A stretch of 38,634 nucleotides of DNA from Mogibacterium pumilum (lineage in GTDB: Bacteria > Bacillota > Clostridia > Peptostreptococcales > Anaerovoracaceae), in assembly GCF_002243385.1 (NCBI RefSeq), contig NZ_CP016199.1, positions 133,874-172,507 of the forward strand. The letters run 5' to 3'. The notes under the pieces are model-generated. The model searched no databases and had not been told where the DNA came from. It worked only from the letters and a program-made list of their open reading frames with translations. Position 1 is the stretch's first letter. Each line of letters begins with the position of its first letter. The translations under genes and the position numbers were made by a program. This document shows positions 27,449 through 35,647 of this stretch, piece after piece.

Positions 27449-27870
27449 GACTTTTTTGTACTTTTTTGTAAAACTGACTACAGTGTTTTCAAGTGTTACA
27501 GGTCGATTCGCTCTAACACGTTTACGCGCGTTTCCTTGCTGTTGTTATTTCATCAAAAAAGGACTCTTTTTTTATGTTATTTGCATAAATTATACGGTTT
27601 TTTGCCTTTTTACACCTGCTTGATTGCTATTGTATGAACCAGGATTTTTTTCGTGTTTTCTCAAAAATACATATAAAATACACTATTTTTCGTATTTTTT
27701 ATTGTCTAAGGTGCACATTCGCTCCACAGGTCATCTATATCCGCGCACCTACATATTTTATGTTTCTATATGTATTTGATACCTATATCCATACTTCACA
27801 TGTCAATATATGATACAATTTATGTGTAAGTTATTGGGTTTTCAGTATTTCTGAAAGGAGAATTAACAAA
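27449..27870. other. Gene-free divergent region between rpsJ promoter and desulfoferrodoxin gene
   Basis: About 420 nt of AT-rich DNA without a believable gene. It contains an 8-bp imperfect inverted repeat (27710-27717 with 27742-27749; GGTGC/GCACC core), many T-runs and, near 27810, a TACAAT that could be the -10 of the plus-strand gene. I found no clear -35 for it. Confidence 0.6.
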
Positions 27871-28251
27871 ATGAAGAAGCTATATAAATGTAATCGTTGC
27901 GGAAGCATTGTAGGCAAGGTATTTGATGGAGGCGGAACTCTCGCATGTTGCAGAGAAGAGATTGAAGAGCTCGTGCCAAAGACTGCTGATTTGGCTACCG
28001 AGAAGCACGTTCCTGTAGTAGAACGTGATGGAAACCTCGTTAAGGTTACCGTAGGAAGCACTCTGCACCCAATGACAGAAGATCATCACATACAGTTTAT
28101 CATCCTCGAGACCGATTTCGGATACCAGAGAAAACCTCTCAAAGCAAACGGAGATCCAGTTGCTACATTCGCTGTACAGGATGAAGAAAAGATTGTTGCT
28201 GCGTACGAGTATTGCAATCTACACGGTTTCTGGGTTAACGAACTGAACTAA
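27871..28251 (+). CDS. dfx: Desulfoferrodoxin (superoxide reductase, two-iron type)
   Basis: A 126-aa enzyme that reduces superoxide to hydrogen peroxide without making oxygen, typical of anaerobes. The N-terminal desulforedoxin-like domain has Cys7, Cys10, Cys26 and Cys27 (C-x2-C, then CC) for the first iron. The catalytic iron site has His46 (in E-K-H-V-P), His66, His72, Cys115 and His118 (CNLH). AAGGAG lies 9 nt before the ATG. It stands alone on the plus strand, facing a shared terminator. Redox control is likely but no operator is recognised. Confidence 0.97.
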   Translation: MKKLYKCNRCGSIVGKVFDGGGTLACCREEIEELVPKTADLATEKHVPVVERDGNLVKVTVGSTLHPMTEDHHIQFIILETDFGYQRKPLKANGDPVATFAVQDEEKIVAAYEYCNLHGFWVNELN

Positions 28252-28293
28252 TTATAGTTCAATCTGGAGGAAATACCACCAAACACATATTGT

Positions 28294-28330
28294 GATAATA
28301 AACTCTTAATTAAATTATGAGTCTGTTATC
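28294..28330 (+). other. AT-rich hairpin after desulfoferrodoxin gene
   Basis: GATAATAAACTC (28294-28305) pairs imperfectly with GAGTCTGTTATC (28319-28330). It is followed by ATTTAAC, so it is a poor terminator; the better one lies 60 nt further on. Confidence 0.4.
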
Positions 28331-28390
28331 ATTTAACTGAAATTACCATTATTAAACAAACTTAAATTACAAATATTAAAAACAGCATAA

Positions 28391-28420
28391 GCGGAAGGCA
28401 TCTGCCTTCCGCCTATTTTT
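28391..28420. terminator. Bidirectional terminator between desulfoferrodoxin and HIT genes
   Basis: A perfect 10-bp stem (28391-28400 with 28403-28412, GCGGAAGGCA) with a 2-nt spacer, followed on the plus strand by CTATTTTTGT. On the minus strand the stem is followed a few bases later by CTGTTTTTAA. It can end both converging transcripts. Confidence 0.88.
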
Positions 28421-28451
28421 GTCTCATTCTATATTTGCCTTTCTATTGTCT

Positions 28452-28793
28452 TTAGCCTGGTGGCCAAGTCATCTTCCTGCGTCCAAGAATATGGATGTGC
28501 AGATGGTGTACGGTCTGCTGTCCGTCCTCTCCGGTATTGATAACAGTTCTGAAACCATTATCCAGACCTTCCTGAACTGCGATATCTTTAATCTTGAGCA
28601 TCATGTGACCCATAAGCTCTCTGTCTGCGTCTTCTAAATCATTAAGAGATGCAACGTGCTTCTTAGGAACCATTAGAACATGTACAGGTGCCTCTGGAGC
28701 AGCATCACGGAAAACCGAAATTAGGTCATCCTCGTAAACCATATCCGTAGGTATTTCACCTTTTGCAAGCTTGCAGAAAATGCAATCTTCCAT
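28452..28793 (-). CDS. HIT-family nucleotide hydrolase (HinT-like)
   Basis: A 113-aa histidine-triad protein. The triad is H97-L-H99-I-H101 (HHLHIHILG). N-terminal C4 and C7 (CIFCKLAKGEIPT) are the zinc-type Cys pair of bacterial HinT. The family cleaves AMP from lysyl-AMP and other purine phosphoramidates. It is the last gene of the minus operon, 14 nt after mtaB, and a terminator follows. Confidence 0.95.
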   Translation of the reverse strand: MEDCIFCKLAKGEIPTDMVYEDDLISVFRDAAPEAPVHVLMVPKKHVASLNDLEDADRELMGHMMLKIKDIAVQEGLDNGFRTVINTGEDGQQTVHHLHIHILGRRKMTWPPG

Positions 28794-28807
28794 ATGACTT
28801 CTCCTTT

Positions 28808-30166
28808 CTAGACCACTTCAGCTAAGCAGCCTTCCTTATAATTAGCGATGAGCCTAACCTCCGTGAATTCACCTGAGTTCAGCTTTCGCTCCTTATCCTT
28901 AATATACACCTTTATATAGTTAGATGTATATCCTGTAGCGTAATCTTCTTCAAAAGTTTCCACGAGCACTCTGTGTACTACGTCAAAGTTGCGTTTCTGG
29001 AACTCCTGTGCGACGCATTCCGCTCTGTTAATCAGCTCATTTACACGAGTCGTCTTGTCTGCCGGCGTCACTGTTTCCTTATACTTTGCAGCCTCAGTTC
29101 CCTGTCTCGGCGAGAATTTGAATGCATGAACCCTGCCGAAAGATGCTTTGTTAACGACGTCTAGAGTGTCCGCAAAATCTTCTTTCGTCTCCCCAGGAAA
29201 TCCAACTATTATATCCGTTGTGATTCCATACAGCGGATCCATGCTGCGTATAGCCTCGACAATTGCTAGGTATTCATCCCTAGTGTATCTGCGTTTCATA
29301 CCCTTCAGAACATTGTTACTACCACTCTGTACGGATAGATGCAGGTGTCTACAAAGTCTCTTGTACTTGATGATTCGTTCAACATGCTCCTTGTCTACAA
29401 CGTTAGGTTCAAGCGAACTCAATCTTACTCTGAAATCTCCTTCTAATTCATCAAGCCTCTTCAGCACAGCCTCAATTCCCGAAAGTCCTTCTTCATCATC
29501 TCGTCTCTCAAACGCAAAACCTTTTTCGCTGCCATAAAGAGCCGTGTTTATTCCGGTCAGTACAATTTCCTTATAACCTCTATCTACAAGCGCTTTCGCC
29601 TCAATGATAATCTCCTCTATCCCTCTACTTCTAACCGCACCCCTTGCATAAGGGATCTTGCAGTAGGAACAGAATCTGTTACAGCCCTCTTCAATCTTTA
29701 TATACGCCCTCTGCATCTGTGACTCACTTGAGATTACGATGCCAGTCTCCTCATAGCCAACAAGCTCGCTAAACGGAAGTACTCTGATCTCAGTCTCAAT
29801 ATCAGTCTCTTTGCCAGCTTTCCTAAGCTCCATAGCCTTCATAACCTCATCGCAGATAGTAGATTTGAGGTTGTTTCCAATAACTATATCAACATCAGGC
29901 ATGGCCTCAAGCTCTTCGCTGGCAGTCTGGGCATAGCAGCCCGTAACCACCATCATGGAATCAGGGCTTAGCTTCTTCATGCGTCTTATATATTTTCGCG
30001 ACTTGCTATCAGCAACGCTTGTCACAGTGCAAGTATTGATGACATAGGCGTCAGCAGCTTTATCTTCCCCTACGATTTCAGCACCGCGTGACATGAATTC
30101 TTCTTTCATAGCCTCTGTCTCATATTGATTCACTTTGCATCCAAGCGTATGAAAAGCAATCTTCAC
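28808..30166 (-). CDS. mtaB: tRNA t6A37 methylthiotransferase MtaB
   Basis: A 452-aa radical-SAM enzyme that adds a methylthio group to t6A at position 37 of tRNAs reading ANN codons. The N-terminal MTTase domain has Cys10, Cys46 and Cys77 for one iron-sulfur cluster; the radical-SAM motif C162-x3-C166-x2-C169 (CNRFCSYC) holds the other; a C-terminal TRAM-like domain follows (~385-452). MKIAFHTLGCKVNQYETEAM is the typical MtaB start, which favours MtaB over MiaB and RimO. Start is GTG with AAGGACGGG upstream. It lies 29 nt after the surface protein gene. Confidence 0.94.
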   Translation of the reverse strand: MKIAFHTLGCKVNQYETEAMKEEFMSRGAEIVGEDKAADAYVINTCTVTSVADSKSRKYIRRMKKLSPDSMMVVTGCYAQTASEELEAMPDVDIVIGNNLKSTICDEVMKAMELRKAGKETDIETEIRVLPFSELVGYEETGIVISSESQMQRAYIKIEEGCNRFCSYCKIPYARGAVRSRGIEEIIIEAKALVDRGYKEIVLTGINTALYGSEKGFAFERRDDEEGLSGIEAVLKRLDELEGDFRVRLSSLEPNVVDKEHVERIIKYKRLCRHLHLSVQSGSNNVLKGMKRRYTRDEYLAIVEAIRSMDPLYGITTDIIVGFPGETKEDFADTLDVVNKASFGRVHAFKFSPRQGTEAAKYKETVTPADKTTRVNELINRAECVAQEFQKRNFDVVHRVLVETFEEDYATGYTSNYIKVYIKDKERKLNSGEFTEVRLIANYKEGCLAEVV

Positions 30167-30195
30167 ATCTGTTACCCGTCCTTTACAATGATGGG

Positions 30196-33100
30196 TTAAA
30201 GTCTAACACACCTCTTTATAGCGGTCAACGACGCTAAGGTGATGAACGACGCTAGAAATAGTCCAAGATACATATATAGTAATGAACTATCACCAGTTCT
30301 AGGAATTGTTGGTTGTGCAATCCTGATCGTTTGATCTCGGTTATTTATATCCTCATGTGTTGCAACGAGCTGCCCTTTCTCGTCATACACCTTTTCGTAC
30401 GCTACGAGCTCCTTGCCAGCAATCTTGGATGTATTAAGTTTGAATGATACTGGTGCTGTGCCATTTCCTTCACTTTTAAAAGTGGTACTTCCTGTAACAG
30501 CTTTTCCGTCTTCTTCGTAAGGCTTGCCAGTCTTCTTATCCATTAAAACACCTTTTACAGTATAGCTACGTCCCGAAATCAGATTCTCGTACTTGACTGT
30601 GTCAACCAGCGATACATTCTTTGCCTTTGAAATTACCTTCGCTCCTCCCTTACCAGTAATCTTGGTTCCAATAGCTGGGTAGTAGATAGACTGCGCAGAA
30701 TCATTGATATCAGCATGCACTGCGACAGGAACGTTTCTATAAGTTAGTGTTTCGAACACTACGGTCACCTTATCCTGGCGGAGACTCGAGTCGTATCTGA
30801 ATTCGAGTTCTATTTCTCCATCTGCCTTCTCAGCTGTAAATTCTTTTTCAGCAGTAATCTCTTTGTTATCCTTATCAAGGAAAGGTTTATTTTTCTCCTT
30901 GTCCATGAGGACTCCTGTTACCTTATACTTTTTGCCAATGATAAGGTTCTTGTACTTAACCTTGTCAATGATTTTCTCTTCCTTGCTAGGGGCACCTGTA
31001 TTTGTTCCAGACTCAACTGAATGTGCCTGCGTTTTAATCTCTGGATGGCGAAGTGTCTGGTTGTCATCGCTTATGTCGCGATGATTCGCAATTTCTTTGC
31101 CTTTATACTTTAACGTCTCAAACACAACAGTGTTCTTTCCAGCTAGCTTAGTAGTATCAAAGGTCAACTCAAGTCCCACCTCTCCACTTGCAACGCTGTC
31201 AGAAATCGTCGAATTCTGTGCGGTAACCGTGAACTCCTTTTGAGAAGTAATCTTGTTACCATTCTGTTCAATCGGCCTTCCTGTACTCTTATCCATCAGC
31301 ACACCTTCGAGAGTATATGTTTCCCCTTCATATAAATTCGAGAAACTTACCACATCCTTAACTTTAGTCTTCGGACCGTACATCGCAATTGAATCCTCTG
31401 TCGCAACATCCATAGCCTTAGTTCCGATTTTCGGGATAGCCGGGTTGTTGACATGTGAAGATGGTACTCCTGAGTTGAAGTAAACCGCAGCTCCAGCACC
31501 ATCGCCATTGATTTTCTTGGTATACACAGTTTTATCTAGAAGGTATCCTACAGGCGCCTTCGTCTCACGAATAGTCACTGTTCCTCTAGGCAACACGGCA
31601 TCACCCTGCTCTGTAATAAATAGGGGATCGCTACCCTTTACGAGGTTCTTATCTCTAAGCTCTGCAGTGTATTTACCAGAAGCATCCTTAGTCGTTCTTA
31701 GCTTCCATGTGCGCACAGCCTTGGCATTTTCAACCGGTCCAATAGTATCGTAATATTTAACCTCAAATTCAGCACCAGCCATGTCGCTAGGATTCATGTA
31801 GCTGTCACCACTAGCTTTTTTCTCCAGAAATATCTTAACAGGCGCAAACACAGGTGAATCATACGACTGTACTGTGCTCGTAGTTTCAGCCTTGCTCTCC
31901 ACCTTATAAACAGTCTTGTCTAGCTCATAGCCCACAGGTGCTGTCGTTTCCTTAATAGTGTATTTACCAGGCTTTACTTCCAAAGTTCCAGTTCTACCCT
32001 TTTCGTCTGTCGTCAGTTTTCCGACTGCAGTTCCTGCTTCATCGTAGACCGTGTACACTGCACCGGCTAGAGAATATGTGCCTTTGCACTCCCCAGCAAT
32101 TTTGATATTATTTCCGATGGATTTTACCACTTCAATCTTTCCATACGGCTTTATTCCCCACGTTAGCATCATCTGCGTTCCATTCGTTGGATAAGCTAGA
32201 TATGACTTAAAGTTTTCAGGGATTTTACCCTTGTAGGCCTTTGCATCCTGCATCATTCGATTGATTAGTGGCCTTGAGTTAACTCTTTCATATGCAGGTC
32301 TGCCATTGACTCTTCTAGCGGCACATACTAGTGCAAAGTAATATTCTTTCTCGCTATAGTTGCTCTTCTGCCACTTATCTGTACTAGCAAGGTATGCAAA
32401 CTTTGAGAACAGAGAGTCTGAAGCCTGTTTGGCAAGTGTCACCGCCTGCCCCGCCTCTGCAGTTTTAAAATTCTTACCATCTGCACATACTGCGTCGTGG
32501 ATAATTCCACCGATATTTATCTTGAATATGCTAGCATGATTGCGGTTGTTATCCTTATATTGCTTATGCCATGTTACGGTTCCTCTCGTAGGCTCAGCTG
32601 CTGCACTTACTGCCATTGCTCTCACTGATGACGCGCTTCTAGGCATGGCGGCACCTGCGCTCATGGTCATCCTTCTACTCACATTGTCATATGATGCGGA
32701 CTCTGGGATTCGCTCTAAAGTATTAGTATTTTGAACACTTCCTCTTCTGCCTGCTTCGTTGTCGAACTTGCCTTCCATTACAATATTCGATTCAGCACTA
32801 CGCGCATTATCATCTGACTCGTTATTAGATGAATCTGCTCCGCTTATAACTTCATTAGCATTCACCACTTTGATAGTGAAATTCGCATGACCTCCTGTCA
32901 GCTTAATAGTGAATTTGCCCTCGCTACTTTTATTTGCAAAGCGAGAAGCAGAATCTCCCTTCATATCCACATCTCCGTACACGCTCGCATTTTTTCCACC
33001 ATCGAGAGATGTCACTTCGAGATTCATGCCCGTATCCACTTTGTAGTTAACCTGATACTCATCTCCCGTCCTTGCACTACGAGCAAAGGGCTCTCCGTTT

Positions 33101-33321
33101 GATAGGTTAATACTACCTGAGCTTCCAGACTTCACAACTGAAAGCTTCGCCCCACTTCCAGTTACTTTGAGCTGAAGTCTTGCGGCCGTATCGGGCGGAA
33201 TGATATTTACGCTGCCATCAGGCGCTTTACCTGAACTTAGCGCAAAAACCTGTGATGTTCCGAGCAACATCACTATACACAGCATCGAGACGATGCAATT
33301 ACAAATACGTTTAATATTCAT
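30196..33321 (-). CDS. Sortase-anchored VaFE-repeat surface protein (adhesin or pilin-like)
   Basis: A 1041-aa wall protein. Signal peptide (1 to ~27); a Ser-rich N-terminal region (~30-245); a domain like the Cys-thioester domains of Gram-positive adhesins (~246-395, with Cys279 in DAVCADG); two SpaA/Cna-B domains (~393-490 and ~494-600) with isopeptide Lys (EVVKS, FLEKK) and Glu (IKETTAPVGY, IRETKAPVGY); three VaFE repeats (~630-770, 770-885, 885-1000; TVVFETL, TVVFETL, LVAYEKV); and IPRTG at 1006-1010, a membrane helix and a basic tail for sortase. No sortase gene is in the window. The expected Gln of the thioester is not seen at the usual T-Q place (Y-F there). It starts 21 nt after the PC4-type gene with GAGGTGA upstream. 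Confidence 0.92.
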   Translation of the reverse strand: MNIKRICNCIVSMLCIVMLLGTSQVFALSSGKAPDGSVNIIPPDTAARLQLKVTGSGAKLSVVKSGSSGSINLSNGEPFARSARTGDEYQVNYKVDTGMNLEVTSLDGGKNASVYGDVDMKGDSASRFANKSSEGKFTIKLTGGHANFTIKVVNANEVISGADSSNNESDDNARSAESNIVMEGKFDNEAGRRGSVQNTNTLERIPESASYDNVSRRMTMSAGAAMPRSASSVRAMAVSAAAEPTRGTVTWHKQYKDNNRNHASIFKINIGGIIHDAVCADGKNFKTAEAGQAVTLAKQASDSLFSKFAYLASTDKWQKSNYSEKEYYFALVCAARRVNGRPAYERVNSRPLINRMMQDAKAYKGKIPENFKSYLAYPTNGTQMMLTWGIKPYGKIEVVKSIGNNIKIAGECKGTYSLAGAVYTVYDEAGTAVGKLTTDEKGRTGTLEVKPGKYTIKETTAPVGYELDKTVYKVESKAETTSTVQSYDSPVFAPVKIFLEKKASGDSYMNPSDMAGAEFEVKYYDTIGPVENAKAVRTWKLRTTKDASGKYTAELRDKNLVKGSDPLFITEQGDAVLPRGTVTIRETKAPVGYLLDKTVYTKKINGDGAGAAVYFNSGVPSSHVNNPAIPKIGTKAMDVATEDSIAMYGPKTKVKDVVSFSNLYEGETYTLEGVLMDKSTGRPIEQNGNKITSQKEFTVTAQNSTISDSVASGEVGLELTFDTTKLAGKNTVVFETLKYKGKEIANHRDISDDNQTLRHPEIKTQAHSVESGTNTGAPSKEEKIIDKVKYKNLIIGKKYKVTGVLMDKEKNKPFLDKDNKEITAEKEFTAEKADGEIELEFRYDSSLRQDKVTVVFETLTYRNVPVAVHADINDSAQSIYYPAIGTKITGKGGAKVISKAKNVSLVDTVKYENLISGRSYTVKGVLMDKKTGKPYEEDGKAVTGSTTFKSEGNGTAPVSFKLNTSKIAGKELVAYEKVYDEKGQLVATHEDINNRDQTIRIAQPTIPRTGDSSLLYMYLGLFLASFITLASLTAIKRCVRL

Positions 33322-33342
33322 TGCTCACCTCAAAATCCAGCT

Positions 33343-33609
33343 TTAATTGCTTTCATCTTCTGCGACCGACATATTCTCGAATCTATCAGCGAGAAGCCTA
33401 GAGAGTTCCCTTGCCTCATCCTCATGCAAAGTAATGCCCCTGCTCATGTGCTCGTGATCAGAATCCCAGTCACGAATATCAAACTTCGGTGTTCTATCAT
33501 TCCACTGAATTAGGTTAAGTTCCTTGCTCCAATTGTTCTTATAGGTAGCAAGTACCCCCATGTGATCCAAAATCTTGTAAGTTACACTTCTTTCATTGTT
33601 AGTTGCCAT
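33343..33609 (-). CDS. PC4/YdbC-type ssDNA-binding protein
   Basis: An 88-aa protein matching the YdbC branch of the PC4 fold: VTYKILDHMGVLATYKNNWSKELNLIQWN, then FDIRDWDSDHEHMSRGITLHEDE. Members bind single-stranded DNA and may act in transcription or repair. Cytosolic, no signal. GGAAGGAG lies before the ATG. First gene of the operon that also holds the surface protein, mtaB and the HIT gene; why these are together is unclear. Confidence 0.9.
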   Translation of the reverse strand: MATNNERSVTYKILDHMGVLATYKNNWSKELNLIQWNDRTPKFDIRDWDSDHEHMSRGITLHEDEARELSRLLADRFENMSVAEDESN

Positions 33610-33634
33610 TCTAAAACTCCTTCCATTTATATAC

Positions 33635-33692
33635 GGTGCTCTCGCACCTCACTTTCATGTAAATTATATGGTTTAGGCGGAGCTGACAACAA
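33635..33692 (-). promoter_or_regulatory. Promoter and leader hairpin of the PC4-surface protein-mtaB-HIT operon
   Basis: TATAAT at 33663-33668 (minus) has TTGTTG 18 nt upstream (33687-33692) or TTGTCA at 15 nt (33684-33689). The short leader forms GGTGC-GAGA-GCACC (33635-33648), a GNRA-loop hairpin 13 nt before the ribosome site. It may stabilise the mRNA. Confidence 0.55.
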
Positions 33693-34230
33693 TGCAAGAA
33701 GTGCACTATTAGTAGCGAGATTATCCCTTTTATGGGAGTTTTTATAATACGATTTAAAGCTGTCTGGAAATATTAGTTTTAATACAGATTTTAAAACACG
33801 CATTAAAATCTGAAATCAAAAAATAAAAAGGACCTCTGCACGGTAGAGATCCTAAGCGCCTTTTGGCAATTTTTATATTTAACACACTTATTGTGCCTAA
33901 ATACTAGCATAAGTATGTCAAATAAAGTTCGTTGATGTAATGAAATGCACTTTTAATGTTCCGAATGACACAAAAATGTGTTTTTCATGACATCGGTGTA
34001 CGATTTTGGAGCATTTTTTCACTTGTAATTGAATTAGCAAAAATATTATTTTATCCAGTGTTTATCTAGACTATGGTCTAAATAAGTGTGCCAAATTGAA
34101 ATCTATCATCAATCAACAGATGATATTCTGTGTAGTTTTCAACCAATTTTTAAAGAAGGTTGAAGCGGTTCACTTTTATGTGAGCTGTCTTAGTTGCGAA
34201 GTTACTGCGATTCTTTATATGCTCTCTAAT
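33693..34230. other. Gene-free stretch downstream of the carbonic-anhydrase-family gene
   Basis: No believable gene on either strand. It holds a perfect 10-bp inverted repeat (33785-33794 with 33803-33812), the terminator at 33829-33853, and an imperfect 10-bp palindrome (34062-34071 with 34076-34085, TAGAC/GTCTA core) that could be a protein-binding site. The tandem repeat begins at its right end. Confidence 0.6.
33822..33853 (-). terminator. Rho-independent terminator, minus strand
   Basis: AGGATCTCT (33845-33853) pairs with AGAGGTCCT (33829-33837), followed by TTTTTATTTTTT on the minus strand. It is over 500 nt past the carbonic-anhydrase-family stop, so that transcript may have a long 3' UTR including the 38-bp repeats. 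Confidence 0.8.
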
Positions 34231-34420
34231 AACGAAACCCTTTCAGCTATTCGCAGGCTTTTCCCAGTCACAAATATTTTTCTTCTATTTGCGAACTTTC
34301 TCTAGTCACGAATATTTTTCTTCTATTCGCGAACTTTCTCTAGTCACGAATGTTTTTCTTCTATTCGCGAACTTTCTCTAGCCACGAATACTTTTCTTCT
34401 CTTCGCGAGCTGTCTCCACA
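34231..34420. repeat. 38-bp tandem repeat, four clear copies plus one decayed copy
   Basis: Copies at 34269-34306, 34307-34344, 34345-34382 and 34383-34420 share a core of CACGAATA, TTTTCTTCTATTCGCGAA and CTTTCTCTAG. Copies 2 and 3 differ at only a few sites. 34231-34268 is a fifth, more diverged copy in register. There is no spacer between copies. The rightmost copy is wholly coding (C-terminus of the gene that ends at 34378) and the stop codon lies in the third. Confidence 0.92.
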
Positions 34421-34899
34421 TACGAAGCTGCTTCACCAGCGATGTTTGCCCTTTCCTCAGGACTAAGCTTTCTAACCACCTTAGCTGGACGACCCATTAT
34501 AAGCACTCCATCTGGGAATTCCTTGCCCTGAGTGACTAGCGAGCCAGCACCTACAATGCATTCACATCCAATCTTGGCATCATCCATGATTATCGAACCC
34601 ATGCCAATAAGTGTTGAGTCGCCTATCGTACAGCCGTGAATAAGTGACATATGACCTATTGTCACATCAGCTCCGATGTATGTGCCGCTGTTTGTCGCAA
34701 TATGAACAACAGATCCATCCTGGATATTGGTTCTGGCTCCGATTACAATATCTTTGCCACTTGAGCGAAGTACGGAATTGTACCAGATATTTACATCCTT
34801 TCCGAGCTTTATATTCTCAAGTCCACTAAGTTGTACACCATCTGCGATGAATACGCTATCATCGTATAACTCAAGCTTTTCTACCTCTCTATTATCCAT
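34378..34899 (-). CDS. Gamma-carbonic-anhydrase-family hexapeptide-repeat protein
   Basis: A 173-aa left-handed beta-helix protein with hexapeptide repeats (IVIGARTNIQDGSVVHIATN, YIGADVTIGHMSLIHGCTIGDSTLIGMGS, VGAGSLV). The three metal-binding His are candidates in VVHIAT, IGHMS and IHGCTIG. Homologues (YrdA/PaaY/CaiE group) are trimers with metal between subunits; some have carbonic anhydrase or thioesterase activity and many have unknown substrates. The last ~14 residues (REEKKSIRG region) come from the 38-bp repeat unit. The ribosome site (AAAGG) is weak and far from the ATG. Confidence 0.9.
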   Translation of the reverse strand: MDNREVEKLELYDDSVFIADGVQLSGLENIKLGKDVNIWYNSVLRSSGKDIVIGARTNIQDGSVVHIATNSGTYIGADVTIGHMSLIHGCTIGDSTLIGMGSIIMDDAKIGCECIVGAGSLVTQGKEFPDGVLIMGRPAKVVRKLSPEERANIAGEAASYVETAREEKKSIRG

Positions 34900-34973
34900 A
34901 TCGTGTAGCTGCCTTTCTTTATTTCTTAGGCTCTCGCCGCAGTCAGTTTCTTATATAAATTATTTCAATACTA

Positions 34974-35002
34974 AATATACACCTCTTTGCAATAATTTCC
35001 AA
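34974..35002 (-). promoter_or_regulatory. Promoter of the carbonic-anhydrase-family gene
   Basis: TTGGAA (34997-35002) and TATATT (34974-34979) stand 17 nt apart on the minus strand, about 75 nt before the start codon. Confidence 0.5.
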
Positions 35003-35010
35003 AGATTGTA

Positions 35011-35039
35011 TTCCAAACTCTCCTCGTGGGGTGTACAAT
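35011..35039 (+). promoter_or_regulatory. Possible promoter of the DUF1877-SUKH operon
   Basis: TACAAT (35034-35039) has TTCCAA 17 nt upstream (35011-35016), a poor -35. It would be back to back with the divergent promoter on the other strand. A small hairpin (AGCTC/GAGCT, about 35067-35083) lies in the leader. Confidence 0.4.
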
Positions 35040-35119
35040 TCAATTAAATAATAAATGTATTGTAAAGCTCGTAGGTGGAGCTATAAACCAGTTATTTGCT
35101 TTTTACGGAGGATATACCA

Positions 35120-35638
35120 ATGGGATTGATTGCTAACTACCAGTATATTGATGACGCGAACCTCGACGTTCTTCTGCGCCTTGCAACTCTCGATGATGAA
35201 GAAGAAGTTTTTGAAACTATTGAAGATTTAAACGAAGAAGCTGAAATTTTCCTTGATACTGATAAGATGTGGGATGTGATGCACTTCGTTCTAACAGGAG
35301 TGAGCACCGATGAGAGGTCTAGTAATAACCCCCTCAGCGTGGCAGTTATCGGCGTGGAATTATTCGAAGATTTAAGCCAATTCATCGCATGTGTAAAAAA
35401 TGACCGTGTCCCTGAAATCATTTCGGCGCTCGAGGGTTTCGATTATGAAAAGGCTCTTGAAGATTTCAATATGGAAGATTGTGCAAATGCTGGTCTGTAT
35501 CCAAACATATGGGATAAAGGTGATGAGGACTTGGTCGATGAGCTAATAGAAGAAATCACTGATTACATCGAAGGACTTCGAGACTTCTATAAGAAGGTAC
35601 TCGAAGCCGGAGGACATGCACTTATCACGATTTATTAA
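35120..35638 (+). CDS. DUF1877 (YfbM) family protein
   Basis: A 172-aa acidic cytosolic protein. MGLIANYQYID, LDKMWDVMHFVLTG-like text (LDTDKMWDVMHFVLTG), the NPLSVAVIG block and the tail LRDFYKKVLEAGGHALITIY are those of the DUF1877/YfbM family. Its biochemical role is not known; members often sit in polymorphic-toxin and immunity loci. The ATG at 35120 has ACGGAGGA upstream and is chosen over an in-frame ATG at 35096. It leads a three-gene plus-strand operon, followed 9 nt later by the next gene. Confidence 0.92.
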   Translation: MGLIANYQYIDDANLDVLLRLATLDDEEEVFETIEDLNEEAEIFLDTDKMWDVMHFVLTGVSTDERSSNNPLSVAVIGVELFEDLSQFIACVKNDRVPEIISALEGFDYEKALEDFNMEDCANAGLYPNIWDKGDEDLVDELIEEITDYIEGLRDFYKKVLEAGGHALITIY

Positions 35639-35647
35639 GGGAGATAT

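Noticed and set aside
34096-34305. 69-aa plus-strand reading frame over the repeats
   Set aside because: No ribosome site, runs into the tandem repeat, hydrophobic low-complexity product; looks like chance.
34231-34420. Repeats resembling a CRISPR array
   Set aside because: Units are head to tail without unique spacers, overlap a coding sequence and have no cas genes nearby.
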